64,000 nucleotides of DNA, taken from the NCBI GenBank assembly GCA_964035015.1, contig OZ036008.1, forward strand, positions 4,927,504-4,991,503, read 5' to 3'. The position numbers and the translations under genes are program-made. Within the stretch, counting starts at the first letter, position 1. Each line of letters begins with the position of its first letter. This DNA comes from Corallium rubrum (Eukaryota > Cnidaria > Anthozoa > Scleralcyonacea > Coralliidae). A model generated the notes under the pieces. The model did not search any database. It saw only the letters and a list, made by a program, of their open reading frames with translations, and was not told the origin of the DNA. This document shows positions 1-11,111 of this stretch, one piece after another.

Positions 1-150
1 GTGATGTAATGTGGTACGAAGTGATGTATGATATATGACGTGTGATCTGTGATGTGAGCAACTATATATTGGACATGTTCTAGCGATGTTTGGTGAAGAA
101 AAATTACGAGTGTGAGAATATCTGTATCCGTATCCGTGTGTTCTTATTAG

Positions 151-279
151 GTCCATCCTTGGTTAACTAAAGGTGGCTCAGAACCTCTTCCATCAACGTA
201 CACGAATTGTACGGTACTGGAACCAACTGAAGAAGAGATTATAAACAGTATCCGATGTGTGCCAAAAATCAAGACTTTG
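151..279 (+). CDS. CAMKK: CAMKK, penultimate coding exon
   Basis: Calcium/calmodulin-dependent protein kinase kinase, the cytosolic kinase that activates CaMKI, CaMKIV and AMPK. This exon encodes 43 residues: the end of the kinase domain (VHPWLTKGGSEPLPS, matching the CAMKK signature HPWVTxxGxEPLPS) and the following linker with NCTVL, TEEEIINSI and VPKIKTL. An acceptor (ttcttattag) ends at 150 and a donor (gtaaga) starts at 280, both in phase 0. The next exon is at 4465, so the intron is about 4.2 kb. The catalytic exons must lie left of the window. CAMKK1 and CAMKK2 cannot be told apart from this piece. Identity rests on recognised family sequence, not on a search. Confidence 0.88.
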
Positions 280-300
280 GTAAGAGTTTGATTTGTGTAT

Positions 301-1340
301 ATCACATCTCATCACATCACACTTCATTGCACCTCACCTCATCTGATCTCATCTCAGCTTAGCTCATTCCATCTTCCCATCTCATCCCATCCCATCCCAA
401 TGATCCCATCCCATCTCATCTCTTCCCATCTCATCTCACTTCACTTCACCTCATTCTATCCCATCTCATCTTATCTCACCTGACTTCACTTCATCCTATC
501 CTATCCCAGGCCCTACGTCAGAGAGAAACACGTTTCTATGTAACCTTATATATATATCGATTGCTATCCCGTCTCATCCCACTTCACCTCATTCTATCCC
601 ATATCACCTCACTTCACTTCACTTCACCTCATCCCAGCTTATCTCACTTCACTTCACCTCATCCTATCCCATCTCATCTCACTTCTCTTCACTTCACTTC
701 ACTTCACTTCACTTCACTTCACTTCACTTCACTTCACTTCACTTCACTTCACTTCACTTCACTTCACTTCACTTTACTTCACTTCACCTCACCTCATCCT
801 ATCCCATCTCATCTCACTTCACTTCACTTCACTTCACTTCACTTCACTTCACTTCACCTCATCCCATCTTATCTCACCTCACTTCACCTCATCCTATCCC
901 ATCTCATCTCACTTCACTTCACTTCACTTCACTTCACTTCACTTCACTTCACTTCACTTCACTTCACCTCATCCCATCTTATCTCACCTCACTTCACCTC
1001 ATCCTATCCCATCTCACTTCACTTCACTTCACTTCACTTCACTTCACTTCACTTCACTTCACTTCACCTCATCCCATCTTATCTCATCTCACTTCACCTC
1101 ATCCTATCCCATGTCATCTCACTTCACTTCACTTCACTTCACTTCACTTCACTTCACTTCACTTCACTTCACTTCACTTCACTTCACTTCACTTCACTTC
1201 ACTTCACTTCACTTCACTTCACTTCACTTCACTTCACCTCATCCTATCCCATCTTATCTCACTTCACTTCACTTCACCTCATCCCATCTTATCTCATCTC
1301 ACTTCACCTCATCCTATCCCATCTCATCTCACTTCACCTC
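301..1340 (+). repeat. TTCAC/ATCCC satellite, block 1
   Basis: Pentamer arrays of TTCAC alternate with a higher-order segment of the form TCATCCYATCYYATCTCA. The region before 540 is degenerate; 560-1340 is highly regular. The long Ser/His/Leu-rich open frames here are artefacts of the repeat. The array lies in the last CAMKK intron. Confidence 0.95.
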
Positions 1341-1348
1341 ATCCTATC

Positions 1349-2383
1349 CACTGACCTGTATATAACTGGACCGCTTGCTCCTATTATCTTTGAGTTATGA
1401 AAAGTGTGGCCATTTGAACGTGGCGTCAAATGGCAAATTTGAGTCCTTCTGCTCATGGTAGACAACACTGACCGCGATTTTGACTGGATTACAGACGCAG
1501 GGTTTATGAAATATCCCGTGAAAATGAAGAAAAAATCCGTGACTCGCTGATATTTTCAAAGATAAACACAACAAATCTTTTTTGAAAGGTTAAAAAAAGG
1601 TACAGAAATAAATACACAAAGCAGTTAAGTTATATTGTTAATTCCTGTCGGTTACTCGGTTTTGTTGTTGCATTTTGTTGCATATATATTAAATTGTTTT
1701 TGTTGCCGAAACGAAGAAGGGATAACTGAACTGACAAGTGAATGCCAGGCCGGCAATTCAACGGCTTGTATTTTAATACTTTTCGTAGGCTTTCGGCACA
1801 TTTTAGTACTTTTCGAAAAGGATTTTATAATAAGCTTACTGTTGTAAAACATCAGTATTTCTCGTTGTAAAACATATACCAAATCTTGCGAAAAATTCTG
1901 TCCTTATGTTGAAATGTTCCAGTGAGTTTGAAATCTGAACCAGAAGGGCCAGTGAAGGCAAGCAAATACGAAGTAAACATAACTGTTAAGCTTATTAAAA
2001 CTTAAACCCGAAACATCAAACAAATACTGAAAAACGTACGATGTAAAACATTTATTTTGTACTTCGACAGACTACATTGAAAGTTTTAACTGCACTTACT
2101 ATAAGCTGGTGTTCTCCAGGTGTCACTACTTGCCAACAACGGAGCGTAAAAATATATTAAACTGAAAAAGTCATGGCCAGTTGGCCCAGTTTAGATCAAT
2201 TTTCAAACAGAGAAAATGTTTTTTTTACGAAAGAACAGCATAAAACGCCTACAGACCAGTGTCAAGTACTGGTCAGTGGCAGCTCCCATGAGCAGAAGGA
2301 CTCAAATTCGCCATTTGACGCCATGTTCAAATGGCCACACTTTTTTGGCAAGAGCAAGCGGTCCAGTTATATACAGGTCAGTG
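1349..2383. mobile_element. Non-autonomous DNA transposon in satellite, 8-bp TSD
   Basis: Terminal inverted repeats of about 115 bp begin CACTGACCTGTATATAACTG and end with the reverse complement. The element is flanked on both sides by ATCCTATC (1341-1348 and 2384-2391), an 8-bp duplication typical of the hAT superfamily. Because the flank is satellite, that duplication could be coincidental. An open frame from 2173 runs through the right inverted repeat into the satellite and is not a convincing gene. It separates satellite block 1 from block 2. Confidence 0.7.
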
Positions 2384-2870
2384 ATCCTATCCCATCTCAT
2401 CTCAGTTCACTTCACCTCACTTCATCCCATCTTATCTCACCTCACTTCACCTCATCCTATCCCATCTCATCTCACTTCACCTCATCCTATCCCATCTCAT
2501 CTCACTTCACCTCACTTCATCCCATCTTATCTCACTTCACTTCACCTCACTTCACCTCATCTCATCCTATCCCATCTCACTTCACTTCACCTCATCCTAT
2601 CCCATCTCACTTCACTTCACCTCATCCTATCCCATCTCACTTCACTTTACCTTATCCTATCCCCTCCCATCTTATCTCATATCATCCATATCATTCCATC
2701 CTCTCCCATTCCATTCCATCTCATTCCATTTCATTTCATTCCATCCCTTCCCATTCCACATTTTCCCATTACGCCTCATCTTATCGCACTCCTCCACACC
2801 TTACCTCGTCACACCTTAGCTCCCCTCATCTCATTTCATTCTACCCCATGGCACCGCGCCTCATTCCACC
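2384..2870 (+). repeat. TTCAC/ATCCC satellite, block 2
   Basis: Continuation of the satellite to the left, interrupted by the 1349-2383 transposon. It becomes degenerate (CATTCCAT variants) toward 2870. Confidence 0.9.
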
Positions 2871-2875
2871 CCATA

Positions 2876-3054
2876 GACCACTTTCATAATGGCCACCACT
2901 TTAAATATTCTTTTATGTGCATCTAAATAAGCTTTCCTACCCTCGTTATGAAGCAAAGATTTTTTTGAATTGCAAACACACAAACGAGGCTAGAAAGGCT
3001 TATTAAGATGCACATAAAAGAATATTCAAATTAGTTACTATTATGAAAGTGGTC
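2876..3054. mobile_element. Tc1/mariner-type MITE, TA target
   Basis: A 179-bp near palindrome beginning GACCACTTTCATAATGG and ending with the mirror form, flanked by TA on both sides. The arms cover about 70 bp each, including ATATTCTTTTATGTGCATCT. No coding capacity. Confidence 0.75.
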
Positions 3055-3169
3055 TATAGCACTCCACCTCATCTCGCCTCTATATACTCACCTCATCTTA
3101 CCTCACCTCACCATTTGTCTCTCATGTCATGTTATCTCATCATTTATGAAAGTAGTGTTGCGTCGGCAG

Positions 3170-3438
3170 CCAGGTGATCTGACCGTGAGGGAAAGGCCTG
3201 GAACTAGCAACCTAATAGAAATCCATTTTGCTGTATTGAATAACTTATTTCTTTCATTTTCCTTTATCAAACTGGTTGAAACTTTGTATTTATGTTCAGT
3301 GTTGAAAATGATAAGTCTATGCTAAATTTGGGAACAAAATAAAGTATATTTCACGAGATATTAAATAGTTTAATTCGAAAAATGGATTTCTATTTGACAA
3401 CTAGTCCCAGTCCTTTTCCGTGTTTTCAGATCACCTGG
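3170..3438. mobile_element. MITE with CCAGGTGATCTGA ends
   Basis: Inverted ends CCAGGTGATCTGA and TCAGATCACCTGG, each followed by related CCTGGAACTAG and ATAGAAATCCATTTT blocks in mirror order. About 269 bp, AT-rich centre, no gene. Confidence 0.65.
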
Positions 3439-3453
3439 AGTGTTTTGGATATA

Positions 3454-3683
3454 GCTAAAGCCTGGTTCTCATACATCGCCGACGGTCGCAGATCATCGCC
3501 GACTTATGATTTAGATGCATGTTAAAACGGGAAGTGCAGCAGCATGTTAAGTAATAAAGAACAATGCAGAAAAGCAGTGCTTTTCTGCATTGTTCTTTAT
3601 TACTTAACATGCATCTAAATCATAAATCGGCGACGATCTGCGACTGTCGGCGACATATGAGATTATGAGAACTAGGCTTTAGC
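3454..3683. repeat. Foldback element
   Basis: Arms start GCTAAAGCC and continue through TCGCAGATC, GCCGACTTATGATTTAGATG and a perfect inner hairpin GCAGAAAAGCA/TGCTTTTCTGC. A small unique stretch interrupts the left arm near 3525-3542. It would fold into a near continuous hairpin of about 110 bp per arm. Confidence 0.75.
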
Positions 3684-3699
3684 AAAAAGATACTGAACT

Positions 3700-4383
3700 C
3701 AGTGGCGGATACAGGATTTTTGCAAGGGGGGTGACTATAAGGTGCTCAGTTGTTTCTTTCATGATATTTAACAAGGGCGCGCGGGGCGCGGGGGGGGGGG
3801 GGGAGGCAAAACAGGCAATACTTACTACGTGAGGGCAGTGTGGCGCCGAAGATGCGACAAACTTCCAGGGGGGTCCGGGTGCATGCTCCCCCGGAAAAAT
3901 TTTGAATTTTAGAGTCTCTGAAATAGCATTTCCTGCATTTTGAGGGGGATTTTGAAGGATATAAATTACCAAACAAAATACCCAAATATATGAATACACC
4001 ATATGTCGTCATTGTCGTGGACTCATGGGGATATGTTTTATACGTTTATGTTCCAAAATTACTATGTATATTCAGATTTCAGATTGAGATTGTATACAAT
4101 GCGTCTATATAATCGTGATTCTTACTGTTTTTAAATTGGGGTTTCAAATTTACAAGATATTAGCGTATCATGATGTCCAATCTTATTGCAAAGGAGAGGC
4201 CATAGCTACGGCCTGTATCAATAAGCATTGTTATACAATATAATTTATGCACGTTTTACACACGAGCAACTGATTTGTATAAACAGCTGCTAGTGTATCG
4301 CTGTATAATCCTGTATTGGTTGGGGCAGGGAAGGGGGGTGACTAGTTACCCAGTCACCCCCCCCCCCCCTGTATCCGCCCCTG
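3700..4383. mobile_element. Non-autonomous DNA transposon, CAGTGGCGGATACAGG ends
   Basis: Left end CAGTGGCGGATACAGG pairs with the right end CTGTATCCGCCCCTG; both ends are followed by a G-run and GGTGACT. GAACT flanks both ends (3695-3699 and 4384-4388). The interior contains the block GGGGTCCGGGTGCATGCTCC and GAGTCTCTGAAATAGC shared with elements near 13.4, 39.6 and 44.0 kb. Confidence 0.65.
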
Positions 4384-4464
4384 GAACTGGCGAGATTTGT
4401 AGCATTAATGAAACATTGAATTCATCTCGTTCATAACGTTTATCTGTTTTCTTCTCGCCTTCAG

Positions 4465-4554
4465 ATTCTGGTTAAACACATGTTGAAACATGGACATTTT
4501 GCCAGCAGAGAGACACTTAATCGGTTACGCTTCAGTACTGGTTCAATGTCGTAG
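4465..4554 (+). CDS. CAMKK: CAMKK, terminal coding exon
   Basis: Begins right after an excellent acceptor (ttctcgccttcag) in phase 0, matching the donor at 280. It encodes 29 residues starting ILVKHMLKHGHF, the counterpart of the conserved ILVKTMLRKRSFGNPF segment of CAMKK, followed by a short divergent tail and a TAG stop. The tail is much shorter than in vertebrate CAMKK2. Together with 151-279 this closes the gene on the plus strand. Confidence 0.8.
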   Translation: MLVKHMLKHGHFASRETLNRLRFSTGSMS

Positions 4555-4665
4555 AATTATATATATTATATAGACATATGTAAAATAATATGCTGCGTAG
4601 GCAGCCTGTTCGATAGAACAAAGTGAAAGGTGGTACACTGTCGAGATTTTTAATAACGAAACAGG

Positions 4666-5467
4666 GCCGCATTAACAGATTATGGGGCCCTGGGCAGAGA
4701 GATATGATGGGGCCCCTATATAGGAAAATGTTGGGAAAGGCGGAAATAGGATTTTTGGAAAATAGGTTAAGAATTGTTTAAAACCCAAATATTAGTAACA
4801 TAGTAACCCTAATAATAGTAACCCTAATATAACGGGTAATATATAGTAACCCTATTATAACGAGTTTTGATATTTAAGAAATGGTTCATGGTTTGGCGTG
4901 TTCCATCGAGTTATGGATGCACGCGGGAAGTTCGGAGAGCACGAAAAAAGCGTTAAGAGTTGGTCGAGGCATAGCTGAGAACAGCGTTGACGTTGTAAGT
5001 GGTCCCATGCATATTGAAGTTAATTTTATAGCGTCTGTATGTACAGGGTCAATTAATATGTTTCTTTTCCTTGCATAGAATAGGTTATAAATAGAATATG
5101 GCAGAACAACATGTCAACATCTCTAAATATAAGAGCCGCCATGTTTCCGGTTTACTGCTTCCGGCGGTCTCCAAGTGTTGTTCCCAGACCCTTCTCGAGC
5201 GAAATAAAGCAAATTTCATTATCTTGTGTGTCGGGAAGGAAAGTTGTACAGCACATATATCGTTGCAATTTTCACGAGACTATTTAATCGGCACATTATA
5301 TTCAGTATGTACATTGTGCAGATACTAAAAACTCAAAATCCAAATATTCTTTAAGACGTCGTTTCACAATTAATAAGCTTTTTTTTTTCTCATTGGGCCG
5401 GGGGCCCCCGCTCACGCGGGGCCCTGGGCAGCTGCCCCTTTTGCCCATAGGGTAAAGTGGCCCTTAA
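4666..5467. mobile_element. Possible TIR element with AGGGCC ends
   Basis: The left end (AGGGCCGCATTAACAG followed by ATGGGGCCCTGGGCAG) and the mirrored right end (GGGCCCTGGGCAGCTGCCCC ... AAAGTGGCCCT) resemble inverted termini. No clean target duplication is visible. Short open frames at 4881-5078 and 5098-5328 have no recognisable family and are not called. Confidence 0.4.
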
Positions 5468-5854
5468 ACGAAATACTGACCTTTCGAGTTAACCCTTTCT
5501 TGAAAAAAGGTCTTGTTGTACTCTGATGAAGAGCTCCGCTGGAAACGCCAGTATTTCGTTACTAACAATCTCGGCAGTTTACCATCTTTTTACTTTGCTC
5601 TTTACATATATACATTATTAATTATAGAATATACAATTACTCGCCGATCGGATCAAAAAACGCGAGTGAAGTCAATCCAGGCACATGTTTACATGGAGAA
5701 TCCTATCTGCTTGGAACACTGTTTTCGGTTTTGCAACACTATTTTCTGTGCTTCCCTCAATGTCTGCCATTTAGCACGACACGCACCAACTTCACTTATG
5801 CGTATCAAGTCATTTTCAAGTCAAACCGTGTTTAGATGAATCACATTGGATTTT

Positions 5855-5976
5855 TGCTTGAATCTCAAGGCAATCCACTCCACTGCATGGATTGACTTCA
5901 GCCATTCGTTTCTGACCGAAAAGAATGGCTGAACTCAATCCACGCAGTGGAGTGGATAGACTTGAGATTCAAGCAA
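5855..5976. repeat. Inverted repeat (foldback), about 50-bp arms
   Basis: TGCTTGAATCTCAAG at the left matches CTTGAGATTCAAGCA at the right, continuing through CCACTCCACTGC and GGATTGA. The loop near 5905-5920 is itself a hairpin (GCCATTC/GAATGGC). Confidence 0.65.
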
Positions 5977-6099
5977 GGATCGACTTAAATGGAAAAAAAC
6001 ACCCAACATTCAATCTTCTTTATGTAAACACAACAAGGAGAAAGGACTTTTAACACTCAATCCACTTCATGTAAACAGTGCCTAAATCAATTTGTGTCT

Positions 6100-6352
6100 A
6101 GGACCAAAGTGACTCGTCCAGTCCTTTCGCGACTTTTCCAAAATATGTCGTCAAAAAATATGTTTTCCTAAAAAGCTAGGGGGGTAAACCAGATTTCTGA
6201 TTAGGGTTAGCATTTATGTTGTGGTTAGGATATCGAAAAGACTGCTAAAATCTTGAGACTCACTGAAACCTGATAACAAATGTGGAAAAAGCAAATTTGA
6301 CGACATATTTTAGTGGAAAATCCGCGAAAGGACTGGACGGGTCCTTTTCGGC
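6100..6352. mobile_element. MITE with GGACCAAAGTGACTCGTCCA ends
   Basis: Left GTCCAGTCCTTTCGCG and right CGCGAAAGGACTGGAC are perfect inverted repeats, followed inward by matching ATATGTCGTCAAA and TTTGACGACATAT blocks. About 250 bp with a unique AT-rich middle. Confidence 0.65.
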
Positions 6353-6488
6353 GAAGCCCTTAGAATACTCGCATGCGCATTGAAGAAATGCGGACAAGTT
6401 TTCACTCGAGTTGGACTTCTGGTTGTATTACTATTCTGTGCCCGCAGTCACGCTTGCGGCGCAGACTATATCTGAGTAAAGGAATAAA

Positions 6489-6597
6489 CACTTATTTACT
6501 GGCGCCGAGGGAAACAGTGTTTTTTGTGGACCCAAGACTGCCGTTGTTTCCCGGGGGCCACAAAACACACTGTTTTCCCGAGGTACCAGTAAATAAC
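6489..6597. repeat. Short palindromic repeat, TTATTTACTGG ends
   Basis: TTATTTACTGGCGCC and GGTACCAGTAAATAA bracket mirrored GGGAAACAGTGT and AAAACACACTGTTTTCCC. A second, truncated member of the family lies at about 40667-40760. Confidence 0.6.
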
Positions 6598-6667
6598 TAT
6601 TTTGATATCAAGTGTCAAATGACAACAAAAATTAATTTTTTGAACGTTTTCACGGCGATAAAGTAAT

Positions 6668-6935
6668 ATAAATAAGTTTTGTGGAAACACCACGTAAAAT
6701 ATTTCTTTGCTAAGCTTTCGGCCTGTTGACTCAGGCCTTCATCAGAGCAATGACAACAAGTTGTTGGCTCACGTCATTGATAAACTAAAAAATAAAGTTA
6801 ATTGATCAGTTGCTTAGTTTATAAATGACGCGAGCCAACAACTTGTTTCATTGCTCTGATGAAGGCCTGAGTCAACAGGCCGAATGCTTAGCAAAGAAAT
6901 ATTTTACGTGGTGTTTCCACAAAACTTATTTATAT
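6668..6935. mobile_element. Foldback MITE, about 110-bp arms
   Basis: Left arm starts ATATAAATAAGTTTTGTGG, right arm ends CCACAAAACTTATTTATAT. The arms continue through TATTTCTTTGCTAAGC, CAGGCCTTCATCAGAGCAAT and AACAAGTTGTTGGCTC with only a few differences. The centre is a short AT-rich loop. Confidence 0.75.
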
Positions 6936-7303
6936 GACAACAAAAATGTGTAAAAATGTGAGAAAATTGGAGAAAACAAAGGCAAACTGAACCTGACCAT
7001 CGACTTCCGGTTTTGATATTTCCCCCCGGAAAAGTAAATGTAACGAACCATTATTTTTCTGGAGGGGAGGGGGAGGGGGGGGGGGGGGGGATGCAAATTT
7101 TTTCCAAGACAAACAATTTTTTTCAGTGCTTGTCCGCAAACTATATTTTTTTCAGCAGCCTTCATTTGGAAACTATTTTTTTTAACTACAAGAGATAGAT
7201 GTAAATTATTTCGTCACTATTTTTAGAGCATATATCAGGTGTCTTAGATGTGGTGGATGTTGTATGTAGTGACTGTATAATTTCCAGTACAAGACACAGA
7301 CAG

Positions 7304-7629
7304 TACGTAGCTTGCTACCACCATAGTCAATCGACATATGGTCTGGAAACTGAGCTAAAGTCTTTGGTCTATCTTTTTGTTCGCCTTTATGCATTTTTGT
7401 GCACGGTGCACGGTCACTGAACACATTGTATTTTAGTATAATGAACGAATTGTCCAATAGCAACGTTTCAGTTCAATCACTCAACCGTGTTACTTAAATA
7501 TTAATAAACCTAAAACAAAGGATGTGCACGGTGTAAGGTACGGTTCAACATAAAATCACAGCTCATTATAGGCGCTTTGAAGTTTGCCGAGTTTCCAGAC
7601 CATATCTCGATTGACTATGCTACCACAGG
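7304..7629. mobile_element. MITE, GTAGC..CATAGTCAATCGA ends
   Basis: The left end has CATAGTCAATCGACATATGG and TCTGGAAACT; the right end mirrors these (AGTTTCCAGACCATATCTCG, ATTGACTATG). It shares interior words (AATGAACG, AATAGCAACG, TGCACGGTG) in opposite orientation with the element at 8346-8627, so the two are relatives. Confidence 0.6.
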
Positions 7630-8272
7630 TCTTATGTTGAGTTTGGGGGGCAGGAACCTCGATCTCCTCGGGGGGTCTGGGGTTTTTGGATTCCTAGGGT
7701 CTTTGAAACACTATTTCTTGCATTTTGAGGCAAGTCATTAAGAGTAATCCCAAAGCCATAAATTACATAATTTTGTTGAAATCAAACCAGAAAAATATCT
7801 TTAGATTAATTTATAAACAAGTCGTAAATGTAAAAACAAGCGTTTTGTATAGACCTAATTAGTATTGTAATTTATATGTATAAATAATAAATAGTTGCAT
7901 TTTATTAGCATATACATGCCTAATATAACACATTACTAGTCTTCTCACTTGGCCTTAGAACAATGTGACCCCCTACAAGTTTCTCAACGGATTTAAACTT
8001 TTCACGAGAACAGTCTTGGAGACCATTGGGGGTGGAGTGGGGGGAGAGACCCCCCACCCCCTACCCCCTGGCTACGCTAGTGAGAACGGAGATAAGTTGG
8101 TAACAAATATTAAATCATGGGGCTTTCATCCATTCATTGTTCTACAAACATTTTGTTTTTTACTTATTATGTTTGCAAACAATTTATTTGATCTTATCAG
8201 CGTCTGCAAACAATTTTTTTTCAATATTTTTCATCCCCCCTCTCCCTCCAGAAAAATAATGGTTCGTCCCTA
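7630..8272 (+). repeat. Interspersed repeat family C, copy 1
   Basis: A copy on the opposite strand lies at about 38755-39435, and a partial copy at about 42690-42940. Shared words include CTACAAGTTTCTCAACGG, GTCTTGGAGACCATTGG, ATCATGGGGCTTTCATC and the end CCAGAAAAATAATGGTTCGT. Long G/C homopolymers differ between copies. A further end fragment in inverted orientation is at 7040-7095. No plausible gene. Confidence 0.7.
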
Positions 8273-8345
8273 ATGATACGCGCTGCCATGGGTTACGCGG
8301 GAAACATCACGATTTTCGGATCGCTTACAACTCGGCAACATAGTC

Positions 8346-8627
8346 CCTAGAATTATATTGTCTAGAGACGCGGCGAACACCAAAGCGGTTAACAATGGGC
8401 TACAATTTAGGTTGAGGGTGGCAAATAAGGTGCACAATCTTTTGTTTTACGTTCATTAATATTTATAAAGCAACGCTGCTATTGGTTGATTGCTTCATTA
8501 TACCAAAAATACAATGTGTTCAGCAAGCGTTAAGGTGAAATAAGGTGCACAAACGTGAACAAAAACCTAGAACAAAAACTTTGGCCGCGTTTCCAGACAA
8601 TTTATTTCTAGGGACTATGCCCGTGGT
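8346..8627. mobile_element. MITE related to 7304-7629
   Basis: Left TCCCTAGAATTATATTGTCT and right AATTTATTTCTAGGGACTAT are inverted. The interior shares TTAATATTTATAAAGCAACG-type words and GGTGCAC blocks with the 7304 element. Confidence 0.55.
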
Positions 8628-9263
8628 TTTGTGTTCATTTATATACAACCAGTAAAACAGGTTCTCGACCTGTTACACCGAACCAATTATCAATAAAAAT
8701 AAATATATAATATATAACTGACTTTCACACTCAAGTGGCGACTTGGTTTATCGTTCTGAGGGATATTTGTATTTTTTGTTTACGTAAAGTGAACTCATTC
8801 TTTGGATTCAGCGATGAAGGTCCTACCTTTGCCCCAGGTAAGACGATAGAATTTATTTGTTTGCGAATGGGGTCTTATAAATTCCGAACTCAATTCTGTG
8901 GAATACCAGGCCGGTTGTTTAGTCGTCTGTGTTTGTGGCTCGCTAAAATGTGCGAAACATCTTATTTCTTCTTGCCAAACACTTGGAGCTTATGTGTATT
9001 TATAAAATCATTGCCATGTTATGAAACGGCTGGTCACGAAACGACTCAGTGGGCGAAACAACCGGTTATCAAATGTCGGACAAGTGAAAATGTTAAATCG
9101 CAGCTATATTATTAAACAACGGGAAAACTAATGAAATAAATGCTTTAGATATAGAGATTGGTTAGGCTGAGAGGTAATATAGTATTGTGATTAGATATTG
9201 AGCTCAATTTGAGCGTGAATTTCACAAGGACAATTCGATGTTTTTTAATACCAGATATTTATA
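8628..9263. other. No gene recognised
   Basis: A 126-codon open frame at 8735-9115 lacks any recognisable family, has no convincing splice or promoter context and is not called. Otherwise AT-rich unique-looking DNA. Confidence 0.5.
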
Positions 9264-9421
9264 AGTAATAACATGACTTGAGGGTTATTAGCGATTAAAT
9301 TTCCCGTAGCCGAGGGAAGGTTTGTGAAAGTCCGAGGGCCGGAGGCACGAGGACTTTTACAAATCTTCCCGAGCCAAAGGGGAAATTTAATCGCTAATTT
9401 CCCGAAAAATCATGTTATTAG
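9264..9421. repeat. Palindromic repeat, about 75-bp arms
   Basis: AGTAATAACATGA at the left pairs with TCATGTTATTAG at the right; inner arms ATTAGCGATTAAATTTCCC and GGGGAAATTTAATCGCTAAT, then CGAGGGAAG/CTTCCCGAG and GTCCGAGG/CACGAGGAC. Confidence 0.65.
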
Positions 9422-9631
9422 TTTGTAATATTATGATCGCCAAGGAAAACTTTGAGAATCTTACCGACAGGAAATTTACACGGTTGATCACAAGAGGCAT
9501 TCCAAACCAGTTTTCTTTTGTTACTTGCCACAAAAATGCCTCTTGTGACATCACATCCGGTAACTTTGACAGCGAAAAACTCTATGAAGAGGAAATTTTC
9601 GGCTGACAAGATATATTGCAATTTTGCTCAG

Positions 9632-9669
9632 GAGAACCCAAAGATTACGAATATGTAAAATCCCCACAG
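9632..9669 (+). CDS. Candidate upstream MIOX exon
   Basis: A 38-nt stretch bounded by a good acceptor (ttttgctcag) and a perfect donor (CAG|gtgagt). Read in the frame that joins in phase 0 to the exon at 10908, it gives EPKDYEYVKSPQ. No start codon is included, and the N-terminus of inositol oxygenase is poorly conserved, so this is a weak, splice-site-based suggestion. Confidence 0.28.
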
Positions 9670-9769
9670 GTGAGTAGGCACTTTAATAGGAGGCAGACCT
9701 CCACAAAGACGTGGTCAGTTGTATTGAGAGAGTGTTTCAAAATAGCCTGGAAAATTACTTTTTCCTTAA

Positions 9770-10761
9770 CCCTTTCACTCCCAAATATGGAATTTTCCAT
9801 ACTTAATAAGTCACGCAAATCTTTGTGGATAATATTTGGGTGATGGAAAGTGTGGTTTTCTGGAGGTAAGGGCCCCCAGAAAAAGCTGGAGAAGCGAAAG
9901 TCGGAGTGAGAGTAAGGGCCCTCACTGTTATGAACCTTGCTCTCATGTCCCAGCCAGGCTTCCCTGTGGTGAAGTTAGCGAGAGAAGTGAAGATCAGGGT
10001 GAAGGTAAGGGCCCTCACCGTTATGGACCTTGCTCTCCATCGCCGGTGTGTGCTTCACCGTGGGCGAAGTGTGGCTGAGGGGACACCACTTTCCGCCACT
10101 GATCTAATCGAGGAGAAGATCCCCCACGTGAAGCTTGAATTATTCTAGGATATCTATAGGTATATTATTTACATGTAATGAGTAAATAAATAAACAAGCC
10201 ACTGTATTTCTGCAGTTGACGCTAGTTCGACCTACGAATGGACCTATGAGGCTTTGGAAAACGTGGTGCTGTTAGATAAATACCGACACTCCATGCTTAC
10301 ATGCTGGAATGTCAGGGAGGCCAGAAAAAAACTGATGCTGGTAAAAACCCTGTGGGAAAAGCCAATGACAGGAAAACGTTGGGTGGAGCCAAGACGAACC
10401 AGCAGCTTCTCCACAAAGCAGTTATGTTACAAATTTTGTGCCGAGTGTCGATATCTTGCAAAACAACACCAGGAATTTTATTCGAGTGCTTATAAGCTTG
10501 GGATGTCTGGTTTGATTAAATCGTATTAGGTAACTTCTGCATACCTTGTTTTTGCCAAATTGCTAAGAGCAAGAAAAGTGACATAATGCAGAAAATGTCA
10601 CAACTGCACTATTGTGTGAGTATTAAGATGTAGCTTCTCATTAATCCCAATTTATCTAGTTACATGTAATATAAATTGGCGCTTTATTATTTTACTCTGT
10701 CTAATGCCAGATGATTTTATTCGCCAATGGGAGAGCTCCCAGAAAGTTGGGAGTGAAAGGG
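9770..10761. mobile_element. piggyBac-like non-autonomous element
   Basis: Terminal repeats CCCTTTCACTCCCAA and TTGGGAGTGAAAGGG are exact inverses for about 15 bp and are flanked by TTAA on each side (9766-9769 and 10762-10765), the target of piggyBac. Between 9860 and 10040 there is a short tandem repeat containing GTAAGGGCCCTCACNGTTATG. The open frame 10254-10529 may be transposase debris, but I do not recognise it. The element sits in a MIOX intron or just upstream of the gene. Confidence 0.72.
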
Positions 10762-10907
10762 TTAAACAGGGGGGTGGGTGCTTGCTCAAAGATGGGTACT
10801 TACCCGGTCAACTACGGTGGTTCATTCAAGTCTTACAGGTATAATTTATATCTAGTATAATAATTTTTTATGTTTAGTTGAGATTTATATTTTTGTCTGT
10901 TGTCAAG

Positions 10908-11111
10908 GTTCCACTCATTGACCCTTCAGTGGTTCATCGCCCTGAGCCAATGTTTGATGAATATAATGCTGCTCATTTCAAACAAGAAAGTTTAGAAAAT
11001 ATTGGAAAAGACTTGATGGATTTTCGAGTCTTTAATGAACAAAATAAAACTGTTATGGAAACCTATCGGAATATGCATACAAAGCAGACTCTTGGCTTGG
11101 GAAAAGACATG
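10908..11111 (+). CDS. MIOX: MIOX exon (N-terminal region)
   Basis: Encodes [14 protein letters not shown] through [14 protein letters not shown], the segment aligning to DPSxVYRP and YxxMHTHQT of known inositol oxygenases. Acceptor tgtcaag, donor gtaaga, phase 0 at both ends. Confidence 0.9.

Noticed and set aside
561..1400. Long open frame rich in SLHFTSLHFTS
   Set aside because: Pure translation of the TTCAC pentamer satellite; no start, splice or composition support.
8735..9115. 126-codon open frame as a gene
   Set aside because: No domain, no coding-like neighbours, no splice support; AT-rich flanks give frames this long by chance.
10254..10529. 91-codon frame as a piggyBac transposase domain
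   Set aside because: No DDD motif or zinc-finger pattern I can defend; left as possible debris.
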